A DNA stretch of 64,000 nucleotides from Ruegeria sp. THAF33 (GTDB lineage: Bacteria; Pseudomonadota; Alphaproteobacteria; Rhodobacterales; Rhodobacteraceae), in contig NZ_CP045384.1 in the NCBI RefSeq assembly GCF_009363615.1, positions 363,501 through 427,500 on the forward strand, given 5' to 3'. How positions within the stretch are numbered: the first letter of the stretch is position 1; every line of letters begins with the position of its first letter. This document shows positions 51,801-60,539 of this stretch, piece after piece. The notes below the pieces were generated by a model. That model was not told where the DNA came from. It was given only the letters and a program-made list of their open reading frames with translations, and ran no database searches. A program made the position numbers and the translations under genes.

Positions 51801-52897
51801 GCCTGTCTGTTCGATTGCACCACCATCTGTCGGGGATTGATCTGGACGTCAGTTTTGATGCGCCGCCGGGCGTGACGGTGCTGTTCGGGCGCTCGGGATC
51901 GGGCAAGACCACCATCGTCAATGCCGTGGCAGGGTTGTTGCGGCCCCAGGCGGGCCGGGTGGCGGTAGATGGCTGGGTTCTGTTCGACACGGAACAGGGC
52001 CTGTGGCTGCCGCCGCATCGGCGTCGGTTGGGGTATATTTTTCAGGAAGGGCGGTTGTTCCCCCATCTGACCGTGCGCCAGAACCTTGCCTATGGGCGTT
52101 GGTTTGCGCCGAAAAACACACGTCGCGAAGACCCCGACAAAGTCATCGACATGCTGGGCATCGGTCATCTGCTGGACCGCAGACCTGCCGGGTTGTCAGG
52201 CGGTGAGAAACAGCGCGTCGCCATCGGGCGGGCCTTGTTGGCAAGCCCGCGATTGGTCCTTGCAGATGAACCGCTGGCAGCACTGGATGATGGGCGAAAA
52301 GCGGAAATCCTGCCCTATTTCGAGCGTCTCAGGGACGAGGTCTCGGTTCCGATCCTCTATGTGACGCACTCTGCCGCTGAAGTGGCCCGGCTGGCTACAT
52401 CCGTTGTTGCGTTGCAGGATGGCAAGGCCGTTCGCCACGGGCCCGCATCCGAAATGCTTGCCGACCCGTCAGTGGCCCCTGCGGGAATTCGCGCCGTCGG
52501 GGCCGTGTTGCAAGTTCAGGTTGCAAAGCATCATTCCGACGGGCTGACGGAGTTGAACGCCAATGGCGCGCGGCTCTTTCTGCCTCGTATCGCGCATGAG
52601 GTCGGGGCAAACTTGCGGATTCGGATACCCGCTCAGGAAGTGATCCTGTCGAACAACAAACCCGAAGGGCTTTCGGCACTGAACGTGCTGGCCGGGACCG
52701 TGGACACGATCCGGTCGGGCGAGGGGCCGGGTGCCATCGTGTCGGTAAAGACCCCAGCGGGCAATGTGCTTGCGCGGGTTACGCGTCGATCTGTTACGGC
52801 CCTAAACCTGAAACCAGGCAGCACATGTTATGCCGTGATCAAGACGGTTGCATTGGCCCCGCAGGATGTCGGCGGGCGCATTGTGGCCGGCAGCTAG
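51797..52897 (+). CDS. modC: Molybdate ABC transporter ATP-binding protein
   Basis: 366 aa. Walker A FGRSGSGKTTIVNAVAG near 35, Q-loop YIFQEGRLFPHLTV, signature LSGGEKQRVAIGRALL near 137, Walker B RLVLADEPLAALD, switch His in YVTHSAAEV. The C-terminal 75 residues form a Mop/TOBE molybdate-binding domain (LNVLAGTVDTI... VSVKTPAGNVLARVT). It drives molybdate import with ModAB. Confidence 0.95.
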   Translation: MSLSVRLHHHLSGIDLDVSFDAPPGVTVLFGRSGSGKTTIVNAVAGLLRPQAGRVAVDGWVLFDTEQGLWLPPHRRRLGYIFQEGRLFPHLTVRQNLAYGRWFAPKNTRREDPDKVIDMLGIGHLLDRRPAGLSGGEKQRVAIGRALLASPRLVLADEPLAALDDGRKAEILPYFERLRDEVSVPILYVTHSAAEVARLATSVVALQDGKAVRHGPASEMLADPSVAPAGIRAVGAVLQVQVAKHHSDGLTELNANGARLFLPRIAHEVGANLRIRIPAQEVILSNNKPEGLSALNVLAGTVDTIRSGEGPGAIVSVKTPAGNVLARVTRRSVTALNLKPGSTCYAVIKTVALAPQDVGGRIVAGS

Positions 52898-53826
52898 TCG
52901 CCGGCAAGGGCGCGGGCTTCGTGTTCGCGCAGTATCAGACGAGCCGCGCGCCCGAACCCGGTGTGACCCGAGGTCGGTCTGTCGGGGAATATCGAAGCCA
53001 GTTCGCGCAATGCCTCAGAGGACAGCGAATAAAGGGCCTCTTCCCCCAGAAACAGGCTTTCGGCCTGCGCGCCCTCGGCGTTCAGGATCTCATGCCGGTC
53101 CAGCAGGACGTGAAGATACTCGACCGTTTGAACCGATGTATCGATGCCGATGCCGGGCCATCCGCACAGGTGTTTGGCGGCAACCAGGGCTTCGGATGCG
53201 CCGAAAAGCAGCTCGACTTTCGGGCCTTTGACCAGGATCCTGTGCTGCTGCGACACCAGAAGGTCCCGTGAGGGTTCGTTCGGCCCCAGACTGCCCGCCG
53301 AGATACGAACGGGGCGCAAAGCAGGTTCATCGCATAATCGTTCGGGTGGAATCCTGCTGCTTTCGATCCAGCGGATAGGTTGCAGACCGTGATCGGCAGT
53401 GGCCACCATATGACCCGCCTCCAGCGTTTCGATCGCAAGCGGGCCGCTTTCAGTTTCGATCAGGGTTCCGGCCGCAAAACAGACGCCCTCGATCCGGATG
53501 ACCACTTCCACCGGGTCCGGTGTGCCGGTGAATGGAAGGGTGAATGGGCCGGCTTGGGTTGTACCCGAGACGCTGATGAAGAAAGAATCGAAGACGACTT
53601 CGCCTTTGTCGAGGCCATCGAAAAATGTCGGGTCGACGGTATAGGTCCACTCTCCTGTGTTCGGGTCGATCGAGGCGGTGCCGTTGGCGGGCTGTGCCGC
53701 AATCGTCCAGGTTTGCGTGACCGGATTGAAGTTCCCATTGTCCAGAGTGGGTTGTCCCGTCTCAACGTTGGGTGGAAAACCAGTCACATCCCCGGTCAGT
53801 TCGCCTGTGATCGGAACTGAAACCAA
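52894..53826 (-). CDS. Hint (hedgehog/intein) domain protein with Ig/cadherin-like N-terminus
   Basis: 310 aa. The start is not ATG: TTG 53826 follows the upstream stop directly, and the first in-frame Met is far inside. Residues 20-110 look like a cadherin/VCBS repeat (DGLDKGEVVFDSFFISVSG). Residues 115-270 are the Hint_2 domain of roseobacters: GVCFAAGTLIETESGPLAIETL with Cys, and LLVSQQHRILV. Such proteins are secreted or surface proteins of unknown target. It follows the HlyC-type gene without any gap, so the two are co-translated. Confidence 0.8.
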   Translation of the reverse strand: MVSVPITGELTGDVTGFPPNVETGQPTLDNGNFNPVTQTWTIAAQPANGTASIDPNTGEWTYTVDPTFFDGLDKGEVVFDSFFISVSGTTQAGPFTLPFTGTPDPVEVVIRIEGVCFAAGTLIETESGPLAIETLEAGHMVATADHGLQPIRWIESSRIPPERLCDEPALRPVRISAGSLGPNEPSRDLLVSQQHRILVKGPKVELLFGASEALVAAKHLCGWPGIGIDTSVQTVEYLHVLLDRHEILNAEGAQAESLFLGEEALYSLSSEALRELASIFPDRPTSGHTGFGRAARLILREHEARALAGD

Positions 53827-54369
53827 TTAACCCTCGCCTTGCTGCAGCACGCGTTCAAATTCCTTCTTGCGATACAGGCGCATGTGAACCTCGCCCGCTT
53901 CATCCCGCGTCCATTCGACGATGCGATTGCGTGTCATGTCACTGTCCATCCGGTTGGTGCGCACACGCGGGTGCGGGATTTCCTGCTTGAGGATATCAAC
54001 AATTTGGCTGGTCTGTCCAAACGGAGCCACAAGATCAATGATCCAGAAGGATGATCCGCTGGTGAAGTCCGTGTCGGAAAGGGGTTTTTCTTTCACCGCG
54101 TAACGGAATTCGGCTTCGGGGCTGAGCCCGGCGAAGGTGACAAAACCACGGGGGAATCCGTGCTGTCGGAAGATATGGTACTGGCCCAGGCGAAACGGAG
54201 TTTCGAACGCGTACAAAACCTGTGCCAGACTGCGTTTCTGATGTGTTTTCGTCAAACCCGCCAGATAGAACATAGCGCCCAGATCCGCGTATTTTTCCGG
54301 TGTGAAATCGAACCAGTCTTTTGGAAACGTCTTGCTCAAAGAGATGCCCAACAGTGTAACGGGAACCAA
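53827..54369 (-). CDS. RTX toxin-activating lysine-acyltransferase (HlyC family)
   Basis: 180 aa as drawn from a TTG; an ATG start at 54273 is possible but removes part of the domain. GAMFYLAGLTKTHQKRS holds the conserved His (HlyC His23 type), then FPRGFVTFAGLSPEAEFRYAV and TSGSSFWIIDLVAPFGQ, the HlyC hallmark. The family moves acyl chains from acyl-ACP to lysines of RTX proteins. No RTX gene is in the window; the Hint protein immediately after is the nearest candidate partner. Expected in the cytoplasm. Confidence 0.8.
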   Translation of the reverse strand: MVPVTLLGISLSKTFPKDWFDFTPEKYADLGAMFYLAGLTKTHQKRSLAQVLYAFETPFRLGQYHIFRQHGFPRGFVTFAGLSPEAEFRYAVKEKPLSDTDFTSGSSFWIIDLVAPFGQTSQIVDILKQEIPHPRVRTNRMDSDMTRNRIVEWTRDEAGEVHMRLYRKKEFERVLQQGEG

Positions 54370-54524
54370 AAGTCTACAGCGAGTGTACTGCTTTCCTGCA
54401 ATATGGGTAGAATAAATTCTTTGATGTGGTCAGTGTTGCCGGCTCGTTGGCCTGTCCTGCTTTACTCGCAGGTCGTCCCGACTATGCTATTAGTATCGGA
54501 CCCTTGTTTCGGGATACCTGGATT

Positions 54525-54932
54525 ATGCGTTCATTCAAGACTTTGGCTGCTGCCGTGCTTTTGTCGATACCTGCGATGGCCGAGGCTGTCGGGTTCGGCT
54601 TGTCCGTTCGGCCGCAATTTCGTACGGAAATCACGCCAATGCCGGACGGTGTCTACGAGGTCAAGGCCATCGGATCCTCAGCACCCGTGAATTATTGGTG
54701 TGGAATTGGGGATTACGCGATCCGTAGTCTGGGCGTGCCAAACAACCAACGGATCTATATCTGGCGCGCCTATGAACCCGGCGTCCGGACCGTGCAATTC
54801 TCTCTGACCCCGCCGCCGGGGGCGGATACCAAGCCGGGATATTCCATCACCGTCAGGAAAGTCGGGGCCAACATGTCGGCGTCGTCGGCGCAGAACTACT
54901 GCTATGACAACTTCATCATGGACACGTTCTGA
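54525..54932 (+). CDS. Small exported protein of unknown function
   Basis: 135 aa from ATG 54525 with a signal peptide (MRSFKTLAAAVLLSIPAMAEA, cleavage about residue 21). Mature part has YWCGIGDYAIRSLG, RAYEPGVRTVQFSLTPPPGA, and NYCYDNF; the two cysteines could form a disulfide. No enzyme motif seen. It is convergent with hemF, 3 bp from its stop, and divergent from the HlyC-type gene. Confidence 0.7.
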   Translation: MRSFKTLAAAVLLSIPAMAEAVGFGLSVRPQFRTEITPMPDGVYEVKAIGSSAPVNYWCGIGDYAIRSLGVPNNQRIYIWRAYEPGVRTVQFSLTPPPGADTKPGYSITVRKVGANMSASSAQNYCYDNFIMDTF

Positions 54933-54935
54933 GGG

Positions 54936-55820
54936 TCAGATCCATTTCGCCATTGGTGGCAGGCTCATCAGAACCGCGTCCGGATCATGTCCGGTTTCCA
55001 GTCCGAATTTGGTGCCGCGGTCATAGACCAGATTGTATTCCGCATAAAGACCGCGATGCACCAGCTGGGTGTCTTTGTCGGCGTCCAAGAAACCCTGTAC
55101 GCGCCGTTTTTCGACCAATGGCACGAAAGCGGGCAGGAAAGCCCGACCGATATCCTGCGTCAGGGCGAAATCGGCCTGCCAGTCTCCGGTGCAATAATCA
55201 TCCATGAAAATACCGCCTACGCCGCGTGCGCGTTTGCGGTGGGGAATATAGAAATATTCGTCCGCCCACTCTTTCAGGCGCGGATAATGTCCGGGTCCAT
55301 GCGGGTCCAGATGAGCCTTTTGGGTATCATGGAAATGCGCCGTATCGTCATCATATTCGATGCAGGGGTTCAGATCCGATCCGCCGCCGAACCACCAGGC
55401 GTGCTGGGTCCAGAACATCCGAGTGTTCATATGCACCGCCGGGACATGCGGGTTCTGCATATGCGCCACGAGGCTGATCCCCGAGGCCCAGAAACGCGGG
55501 TCTTCGGTCATCCCGGGGATGCCTTTGCGTGCTGCCATCGCCTGTTGTGCACGCTCGCCCAGGGTCCCGTAAACTGTCGAGACATTGACCCCGACCTTTT
55601 CAAACACTCGCCCGCCGCGCATCACGGACATCAGACCGCCCCCTGCGTCAGAGCCGTCCTCGGACTGGCGTTTGGTTTCCTTGACTTCAAAGCGGCCGGG
55701 CTTTGCGTCGGAAAACGGGCCGGTGTCGTGGCTGTCCTCCAATGCTTCGAAGGCGGCAACAATGTCGTCGCGCAATTGGCGGAACCAGGCTGAGGCGGTG
55801 TTTTTTTCTGTTTCGAACAT
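54936..55820 (-). CDS. hemF: Oxygen-dependent coproporphyrinogen III oxidase
   Basis: 294 aa from ATG 55820 (the frame opens at a TTG three codons earlier). HemF motifs: GGRVFEKVGVNVSTVYG, WFGGGSDLNPCI, FYIPHRKRARGVGGIFMDDY, LYAEYNLVYDRGT, FGLETGHDPDAVLMSLPP. It converts coproporphyrinogen III to protoporphyrinogen IX in haem/bacteriochlorophyll synthesis, cytoplasmic dimer. It starts 5 bp after the upstream SDR gene ends, so it may share transcription with it. Confidence 0.96.
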   Translation of the reverse strand: MFETEKNTASAWFRQLRDDIVAAFEALEDSHDTGPFSDAKPGRFEVKETKRQSEDGSDAGGGLMSVMRGGRVFEKVGVNVSTVYGTLGERAQQAMAARKGIPGMTEDPRFWASGISLVAHMQNPHVPAVHMNTRMFWTQHAWWFGGGSDLNPCIEYDDDTAHFHDTQKAHLDPHGPGHYPRLKEWADEYFYIPHRKRARGVGGIFMDDYCTGDWQADFALTQDIGRAFLPAFVPLVEKRRVQGFLDADKDTQLVHRGLYAEYNLVYDRGTKFGLETGHDPDAVLMSLPPMAKWI

Positions 55821-55825
55821 GGGTC

Positions 55826-56626
55826 TCAATGCGCCGGTGCGGCGACAGGGTCAAGCAATGTGCGGCCGCCATCGATTGTCAGGATCTGGCCGGTGATGAA
55901 TCCGGCTGCATCCGATGCCAGATACTGCGCGGTTTCCGTCAATTCAGTGGCCGACGCGATACGGGCAAGCGGTGTGTGCTTTTCGATATCGTCGCGGAAT
56001 TCTCGGTTCTCTCTTAGCGTCGATTGCAGTGATGCACTCATGACCGAGCCGAGCGCAATCGAATTGACCCGGATGCGGTTCGGCGCCAACGCCACGGCCA
56101 GTGAACGTGTCATCTGGTCCAGCGCGGCGGTCGACACGGAATAGGCCATCAGGTCGGGATGCGTGCGGCGGGCCGCGATGGATGACAGGTTGATGATCGA
56201 TCCGGCAGGGTTTTCATCGTCGCCCCCGGCCTGCTTGATCATGCGTTTTGCGACCAACTGGCTGAGCCGCAGCGCAGGCATCAGGTTCTGGTTCAGCAAG
56301 GTACGCATCGAATCGTCATCGGGATCAAGCGGATCAGACTGGATCACCTGGCGCGCTCCGTTGATCAGAATATCCACCTGATCAAACGCATCCAGTGTTG
56401 CCGACAGCAAATTGGCAATGGTCAGCTTTTCGCGCAGGTCGCCTGCGAAATAACGAATATTGCCGTCTTCTGCCTGTTCCCCAAGCTCATCGATCAGACG
56501 TTTCTCATCTATATCGGCGAACATGACATTTGCGCCCGCGTCCGCGAAATGCCGACCTATGGCCAGCCCGATGCCATTGGCCCCGCCTGTAACGATTGCT
56601 GTCTTGCCTGCGATGGAAAAGGACAT
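55826..56626 (-). CDS. SDR-family oxidoreductase, catalytic Lys replaced by Thr
   Basis: 266 aa with an AGGAGG RBS. NAD(P)-binding motif TGGANGIGLAIGRHF, DVLINGARQ in place of NNAG, IINLSSIAAR with the catalytic Ser, and the active-site Tyr in AYSVSTAALDQ. The usual Y-x-x-x-K has Thr where Lys should be. The rest (RIRVNSIALGSVMSASL, GQILTIDGGRTLL) is normal FabG/glucose-dehydrogenase type. Activity could be reduced or changed, or this may be a family feature. Substrate unknown. It is directly before hemF in the same direction. Confidence 0.88.
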   Translation of the reverse strand: MSFSIAGKTAIVTGGANGIGLAIGRHFADAGANVMFADIDEKRLIDELGEQAEDGNIRYFAGDLREKLTIANLLSATLDAFDQVDILINGARQVIQSDPLDPDDDSMRTLLNQNLMPALRLSQLVAKRMIKQAGGDDENPAGSIINLSSIAARRTHPDLMAYSVSTAALDQMTRSLAVALAPNRIRVNSIALGSVMSASLQSTLRENREFRDDIEKHTPLARIASATELTETAQYLASDAAGFITGQILTIDGGRTLLDPVAAPAH

Positions 56627-56662
56627 CCGAATCCTCCTGAATTGAGGGCAGGTTAGCTGGCC

Positions 56663-57628
56663 TTATCGCCGAGGGCGAGAGGCCTCAAACACCTTGAACC
56701 GGTTGTCGCCGGCGGCTTCATCGACCCGAGCGAAGTGTTCGTTCAGAGTGGTTTCGTAGGGAAGGTGGCGATTGGCGACCATCCATAGGGTTCCGTTGCG
56801 CGTCAGATTGCGTGCCGCTGCTGCGATGAAACCCTGCCCCAGCGTAGGGTCGGCACTGCGTGAGGTGTGAAAAGGGGGGTTCATTACAACAATGTCCAAT
56901 GGCTCTGGCGCAGACCAGGTGACGGCGTCGGCCCAATAAAACCGGGCCTTGGGGTCAGAGGCGTTGATGCGCGCGCAGGCAAGGGCCGTGTGATCTGCTT
57001 CGACAAGATGCACGGATTTTAGGTTGTCGCGCTTCAAAAGCTCTGCGGTCAGATACCCCCACCCGGCACCCAGATCGGCCACGCGCGGCCCCAGCTGGGC
57101 AGGCAAGGCGTTCAGCAACATGGCCGAAGCGGGATCGATCCCGTCCGCTGAAAACACACCCGGTGCCGTGTGGTACCCATCGACGATCTGCGTCTTTGGC
57201 GCAGCCCAATCTGCAAAGCTCTGCGGGTCAGCCCGAAACCAGAAGATTTTCCCGTGTGCCTTGGACAGAGGCCCTTCGACCGGAACCCTTTTGCGAACAT
57301 CTTTCAGAATGCTGTCCACGCCATCGGTCTTTGCGCCATCGATCACGACAACGCCGCGGGCTCGTGAACTGGCCAGATGGATCATCGCCCGCGCAAGCGC
57401 CTTGGCCCGCGGCAAAAAGACAATTGCATCCTGGCAAGGGTCTTCCGCCTCGGGCACCGTGTCAAAGCTTTGCGCGGCAAAATGGTCGTAAAAAGGTTTG
57501 AACGGCTGCACCACCTGCGCCGCATGGGGAAGCGCCGACAGATCATGGGCTGGAACAGGGCAGATCACGCTGAGGGGAGATGACAGCGACAGGCCGTTCT
57601 GCAATGCAAATTCCAGGCGAGGGGACAT
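56663..57628 (-). CDS. rsmC: RsmC/RlmG-like rRNA guanine-N2 methyltransferase
   Basis: 321 aa from ATG 57628 (frame opens at a TTG 5 codons earlier). Two halves as in RsmC: an N-terminal degenerate domain (VVVIDGAKTDGVDS near 95) and a C-terminal catalytic domain with VADLGAGWGYLTAELL, the SAM acidic end HLVEADHTALACARIN, and DIVVMNPPFHTSR (NPPF catalytic loop). The target is expected to be G1207 of 16S rRNA or G1835 of 23S rRNA; which one cannot be told. Neighbour clpS is 42 bp upstream. Confidence 0.82.
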   Translation of the reverse strand: MSPRLEFALQNGLSLSSPLSVICPVPAHDLSALPHAAQVVQPFKPFYDHFAAQSFDTVPEAEDPCQDAIVFLPRAKALARAMIHLASSRARGVVVIDGAKTDGVDSILKDVRKRVPVEGPLSKAHGKIFWFRADPQSFADWAAPKTQIVDGYHTAPGVFSADGIDPASAMLLNALPAQLGPRVADLGAGWGYLTAELLKRDNLKSVHLVEADHTALACARINASDPKARFYWADAVTWSAPEPLDIVVMNPPFHTSRSADPTLGQGFIAAAARNLTRNGTLWMVANRHLPYETTLNEHFARVDEAAGDNRFKVFEASRPRR

Positions 57629-57670
57629 GGGCAATTCCGGCAAATATGGGTGAGGGTCAGGCGAAAAGCC

Positions 57671-57994
57671 TTATTCTTCGCGTTCCATGGTGCATTGCAG
57701 CGGGTGCTGGTGCCGGCGGGCGAAATCCATAACCTGGCCAACTTTGGTCTCGGCAATTTCATGGCTGAAGACCCCGACGACGGCCACACCTTTTTTATGC
57801 ACGGTCAGCATGATCTCGAATGCTTCTGCATGGGTCATGCCGAAGAAACGTTCCAGAACATGAACCACGAATTCCATCGGCGTGTAATCGTCGTTCAGCA
57901 ACAGCACCTTGTACAAAGGCGGACGCTTGGTTTTTGGGCGCGTCTGCACCAGAACGGACGCGTCGCTGTCGTCGTCCGGTTCGTCAGACATCAT
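57671..57994 (-). CDS. clpS: ATP-dependent Clp protease adaptor ClpS
   Basis: 107 aa from an ATG pair at 57994/57991 (preceded by GGAAAAG; an earlier ATG at 58012 is possible). The ClpS core is clear: [51 protein letters not shown] at the end. ClpS carries N-degron substrates (Leu, Phe, Trp, Tyr N-termini) to ClpAP. The acidic N-terminal extension is normal for alphaproteobacteria. Confidence 0.95.
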   Translation of the reverse strand: MMSDEPDDDSDASVLVQTRPKTKRPPLYKVLLLNDDYTPMEFVVHVLERFFGMTHAEAFEIMLTVHKKGVAVVGVFSHEIAETKVGQVMDFARRHQHPLQCTMEREE

Positions 57995-58105
57995 CCAGGT
58001 CTTTTCCAGCATCGTAGGCAACTGTCCGATTCAGTTTTGGGGTTTATCTTCGCGCTTATATAACGTGGGGATGGCCGGTGAAAAGAGCAAGCGGACGTAA
58101 ACGAG

Positions 58106-58807
58106 ATGACTGACAAGCTGACGACAATCGGTTTCGATGCGGATGATACCCTGTGGCACAATGAACGCTTTTTTCAGCTGACGCAGGCGCATTTTGCCGA
58201 GTTGCTGGCCGATCATGCCGACCAGGATCATCTGATGGAGCGGCTTCTGGCAGCCGAAAAGCGCAACATTCGACACTATGGCTACGGCATCAAGGGCTTT
58301 GTTCTGTCGATGATCGAAACCGCTCTCGAGGTTACGGATGACCGTGTGCCGGCCTCGGTCATTCGCCAATTGATCGAAGCCGGGCAAGAGATGCTGGCCT
58401 ATCCGATCGAGCTGTTGCCCCATGCCCGCGACGCGGTGGAAGGCATGACAGGCTTGTGCCGGGTTGTCTTGATTACCAAAGGGGACCTGATCGACCAGGA
58501 ACGCAAACTGGCTCAGTCGGGTCTGGGTGATCTGTTCGACGCAGTGGAAATCGTGTCTGAAAAGACCCCTGAAACTTACCGGTCGATATTTGAGCGGCAT
58601 GGTGATGGCCCGGCGCGCGCGATGATGGTTGGCAATTCCATGCGATCTGACGTTGTGGCTCCGATCCAGGCAGGAAGCTGGGGGGTTCATGTCCCGCACG
58701 GCCTTATCTGGGAGGTGGAGCATGCTGAAGCCCCGGTCGACAGTCCCCGATTCCGGGAGTTGAGGGATTTGGGCGGTCTGGCCGAATTGGTGCACAGCCT
58801 GAAGTGA
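58106..58807 (+). CDS. HAD-superfamily phosphatase
   Basis: 233 aa. FDADDTLWHNERFF with Asp11 (nucleophile) and Asp13, motif II VLITKG, motif III Lys in VSEKTPETY, and motif IV VGNSMRSDVVAP. This is a small-molecule phosphatase of the HAD/YjjG-like type; the large cap after the DxD motif fits. Substrate unknown. It is divergent to clpS. No gene in 58808-59056. Confidence 0.85.
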   Translation: MTDKLTTIGFDADDTLWHNERFFQLTQAHFAELLADHADQDHLMERLLAAEKRNIRHYGYGIKGFVLSMIETALEVTDDRVPASVIRQLIEAGQEMLAYPIELLPHARDAVEGMTGLCRVVLITKGDLIDQERKLAQSGLGDLFDAVEIVSEKTPETYRSIFERHGDGPARAMMVGNSMRSDVVAPIQAGSWGVHVPHGLIWEVEHAEAPVDSPRFRELRDLGGLAELVHSLK

Positions 58808-59056
58808 TGTTGCCTTTTGGCAGCAGTTCCACGAAAACCCTGCCGGGTGTTGACCAAGTTCTGCCTCAATCGCGCATCTGGTGGGCTCAGGGCAGTATTT
58901 GTCTAGATATAGCCCAGTTCGGGCAACCTAACGAAACCGCGAAATGCTCAGCTTTCGGTTTATTTCACCAAGTCTCTGTGATAGTGTTTACGATAATAAA
59001 ATAATTTTTGCTGACCGGGAAAACCCGGCGGCGCGAGGCAGACAGAGGCAAAAATC

Positions 59057-60481
59057 GTGCAGATTCGGCGGACAGTTCCGGCCCGAATGGGCTTTTTTCT
59101 CATAATGTTGCTATGTGTGCTGGCGTTTGCGCCGCTCAGGTCCATGGCGGCACCTTACGCAGCGATGGTGATTGATGCCCGAACCGGAGAGGTTCTGCAT
59201 TCGCGCAATGCTGACACAAGGCTTCACCCGGCATCGCTGACCAAGATGATGACGCTTTATATCGCGTTCGAAGCGGTGCGGAATGGTGAGATCACGCTGG
59301 ATACCCCGGTTCGGATCACCAAAAAGGCGGCAGCCGAGCCACCGTCGAAGCTGGGGCTGCGCGCTGGTCAGACAATTGCTTTTCGCTATCTGATCCGCGC
59401 GGCTGCTGTGAAATCGGCGAATGATGCTGCCACGGCCATCGGTATTGCCATCAGCGGATCCGAGGCAGCTTTTGCGCGTCGTATGACGCGAACCGCCAAG
59501 GCGATGGGGATGAGCCGCACGACCTTCAAAAACGCCCATGGTTTGACCGAGGCGGGGCATCTTTCGACCGCACGTGACATGACCACGCTGGGTCGGCATC
59601 TGCTGTATGACTATCCGCAATACTACAACCTGTTCTCGCGCCAATCGACCTATGCAGGGATCAAAACCGTTCCCAACACCAACCGTCGCCTGTTGGCAGC
59701 CTACAAAGGCGCCGATGGCATCAAAACCGGGTACACCCGAGCGGCTGGGTTCAATCTTGTGGCATCGGCAAAACGCAAGAATGAACGCATCATCGCCACC
59801 GTCTTTGGCGGAAAGTCCGGCGCCTCTCGGAATGCCAAGGTTGCCGAGCTTCTGGATTTGGGTTTCCGCCGTGCGCCGTCGCGTGCGCCCATTCGCAAAC
59901 CTGCGCGACCGGCTTATGCAGGAAATACCGGATTGGGTGCCGGGACGCAGGTCGCCAGCGTGAGCGGGGCGCCAAAATCCAGTTTGCGCCCAGTTCGGCG
60001 CCCCTCCGCGTCAACGCAAGTCGCAAGCGCGGTTGCTGTGACAGCTGATGAGAATCGCGACCGCATCACCAGCGCGATCGCGGCTGCCATTGCAGAAGCT
60101 GATATCGCACCAACCGCACCGCCTGTAGAAACATCCGACACCCGTCCGGCATTGCGCCCCGAAAATCTGGTTCTGGCTTCGACGGATTCCACCAAACAGC
60201 CCGAGCCTGAACAGGAGGTTGTCACTCGGCTGTCTTCGTCAGGTGGGCACCTGTGGGGCGTCAATGTGGGGCGCTACACCACGCGGTATGAGGCCGAGAA
60301 GGTTCTGCTGAAAACCGCATTGTCGGAAATGACCACTCTGGAAGGCACGCTGCGCAAAGTGAACCAAAGCTCGCGTGGGTTTGACGCAACCTTTCAGGGC
60401 ATGACCCGCGAACAGGCGGATCTGGCCTGTCGCCGTTTGCAGGCCCGCAACGTCACCTGTTTCATGATCGGGCCATCATAA
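59057..60481 (+). CDS. D-alanyl-D-alanine carboxypeptidase (S11) with SPOR domain
   Basis: 474 aa from GTG 59057 with AGAGG upstream. Signal anchor/peptide 11-32 (FFLIMLLCVLAFAPLRSMAA), then the penicillin-binding triad: HPASLTKMM with Ser60/Lys63, KSANDAA and IKTGYTRAAG. About 110 residues of low-complexity linker lead to a C-terminal SPOR domain (HLWGVNVGRYTTRYEAEKVL, ACRRLQARNVTCFMI) that targets septal peptidoglycan. It trims pentapeptides in the periplasm (DacA/DacC group). Confidence 0.93.
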   Translation: MQIRRTVPARMGFFLIMLLCVLAFAPLRSMAAPYAAMVIDARTGEVLHSRNADTRLHPASLTKMMTLYIAFEAVRNGEITLDTPVRITKKAAAEPPSKLGLRAGQTIAFRYLIRAAAVKSANDAATAIGIAISGSEAAFARRMTRTAKAMGMSRTTFKNAHGLTEAGHLSTARDMTTLGRHLLYDYPQYYNLFSRQSTYAGIKTVPNTNRRLLAAYKGADGIKTGYTRAAGFNLVASAKRKNERIIATVFGGKSGASRNAKVAELLDLGFRRAPSRAPIRKPARPAYAGNTGLGAGTQVASVSGAPKSSLRPVRRPSASTQVASAVAVTADENRDRITSAIAAAIAEADIAPTAPPVETSDTRPALRPENLVLASTDSTKQPEPEQEVVTRLSSSGGHLWGVNVGRYTTRYEAEKVLLKTALSEMTTLEGTLRKVNQSSRGFDATFQGMTREQADLACRRLQARNVTCFMIGPS

Positions 60482-60511
60482 GGTTCGGCATATTCTCTCC
60501 TGAATGGGTCT

Positions 60512-60539
60512 GGGCTGCGGCATTCCGCAGCCCTTTTTT
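60512..60539 (+). terminator. Rho-independent terminator after the carboxypeptidase gene
   Basis: GGGCTGCGG-CATT-CCGCAGCCC perfect stem followed by six T. It ends transcription of the plus-strand gene; the convergent VOC gene ends at the same point. Confidence 0.9.
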
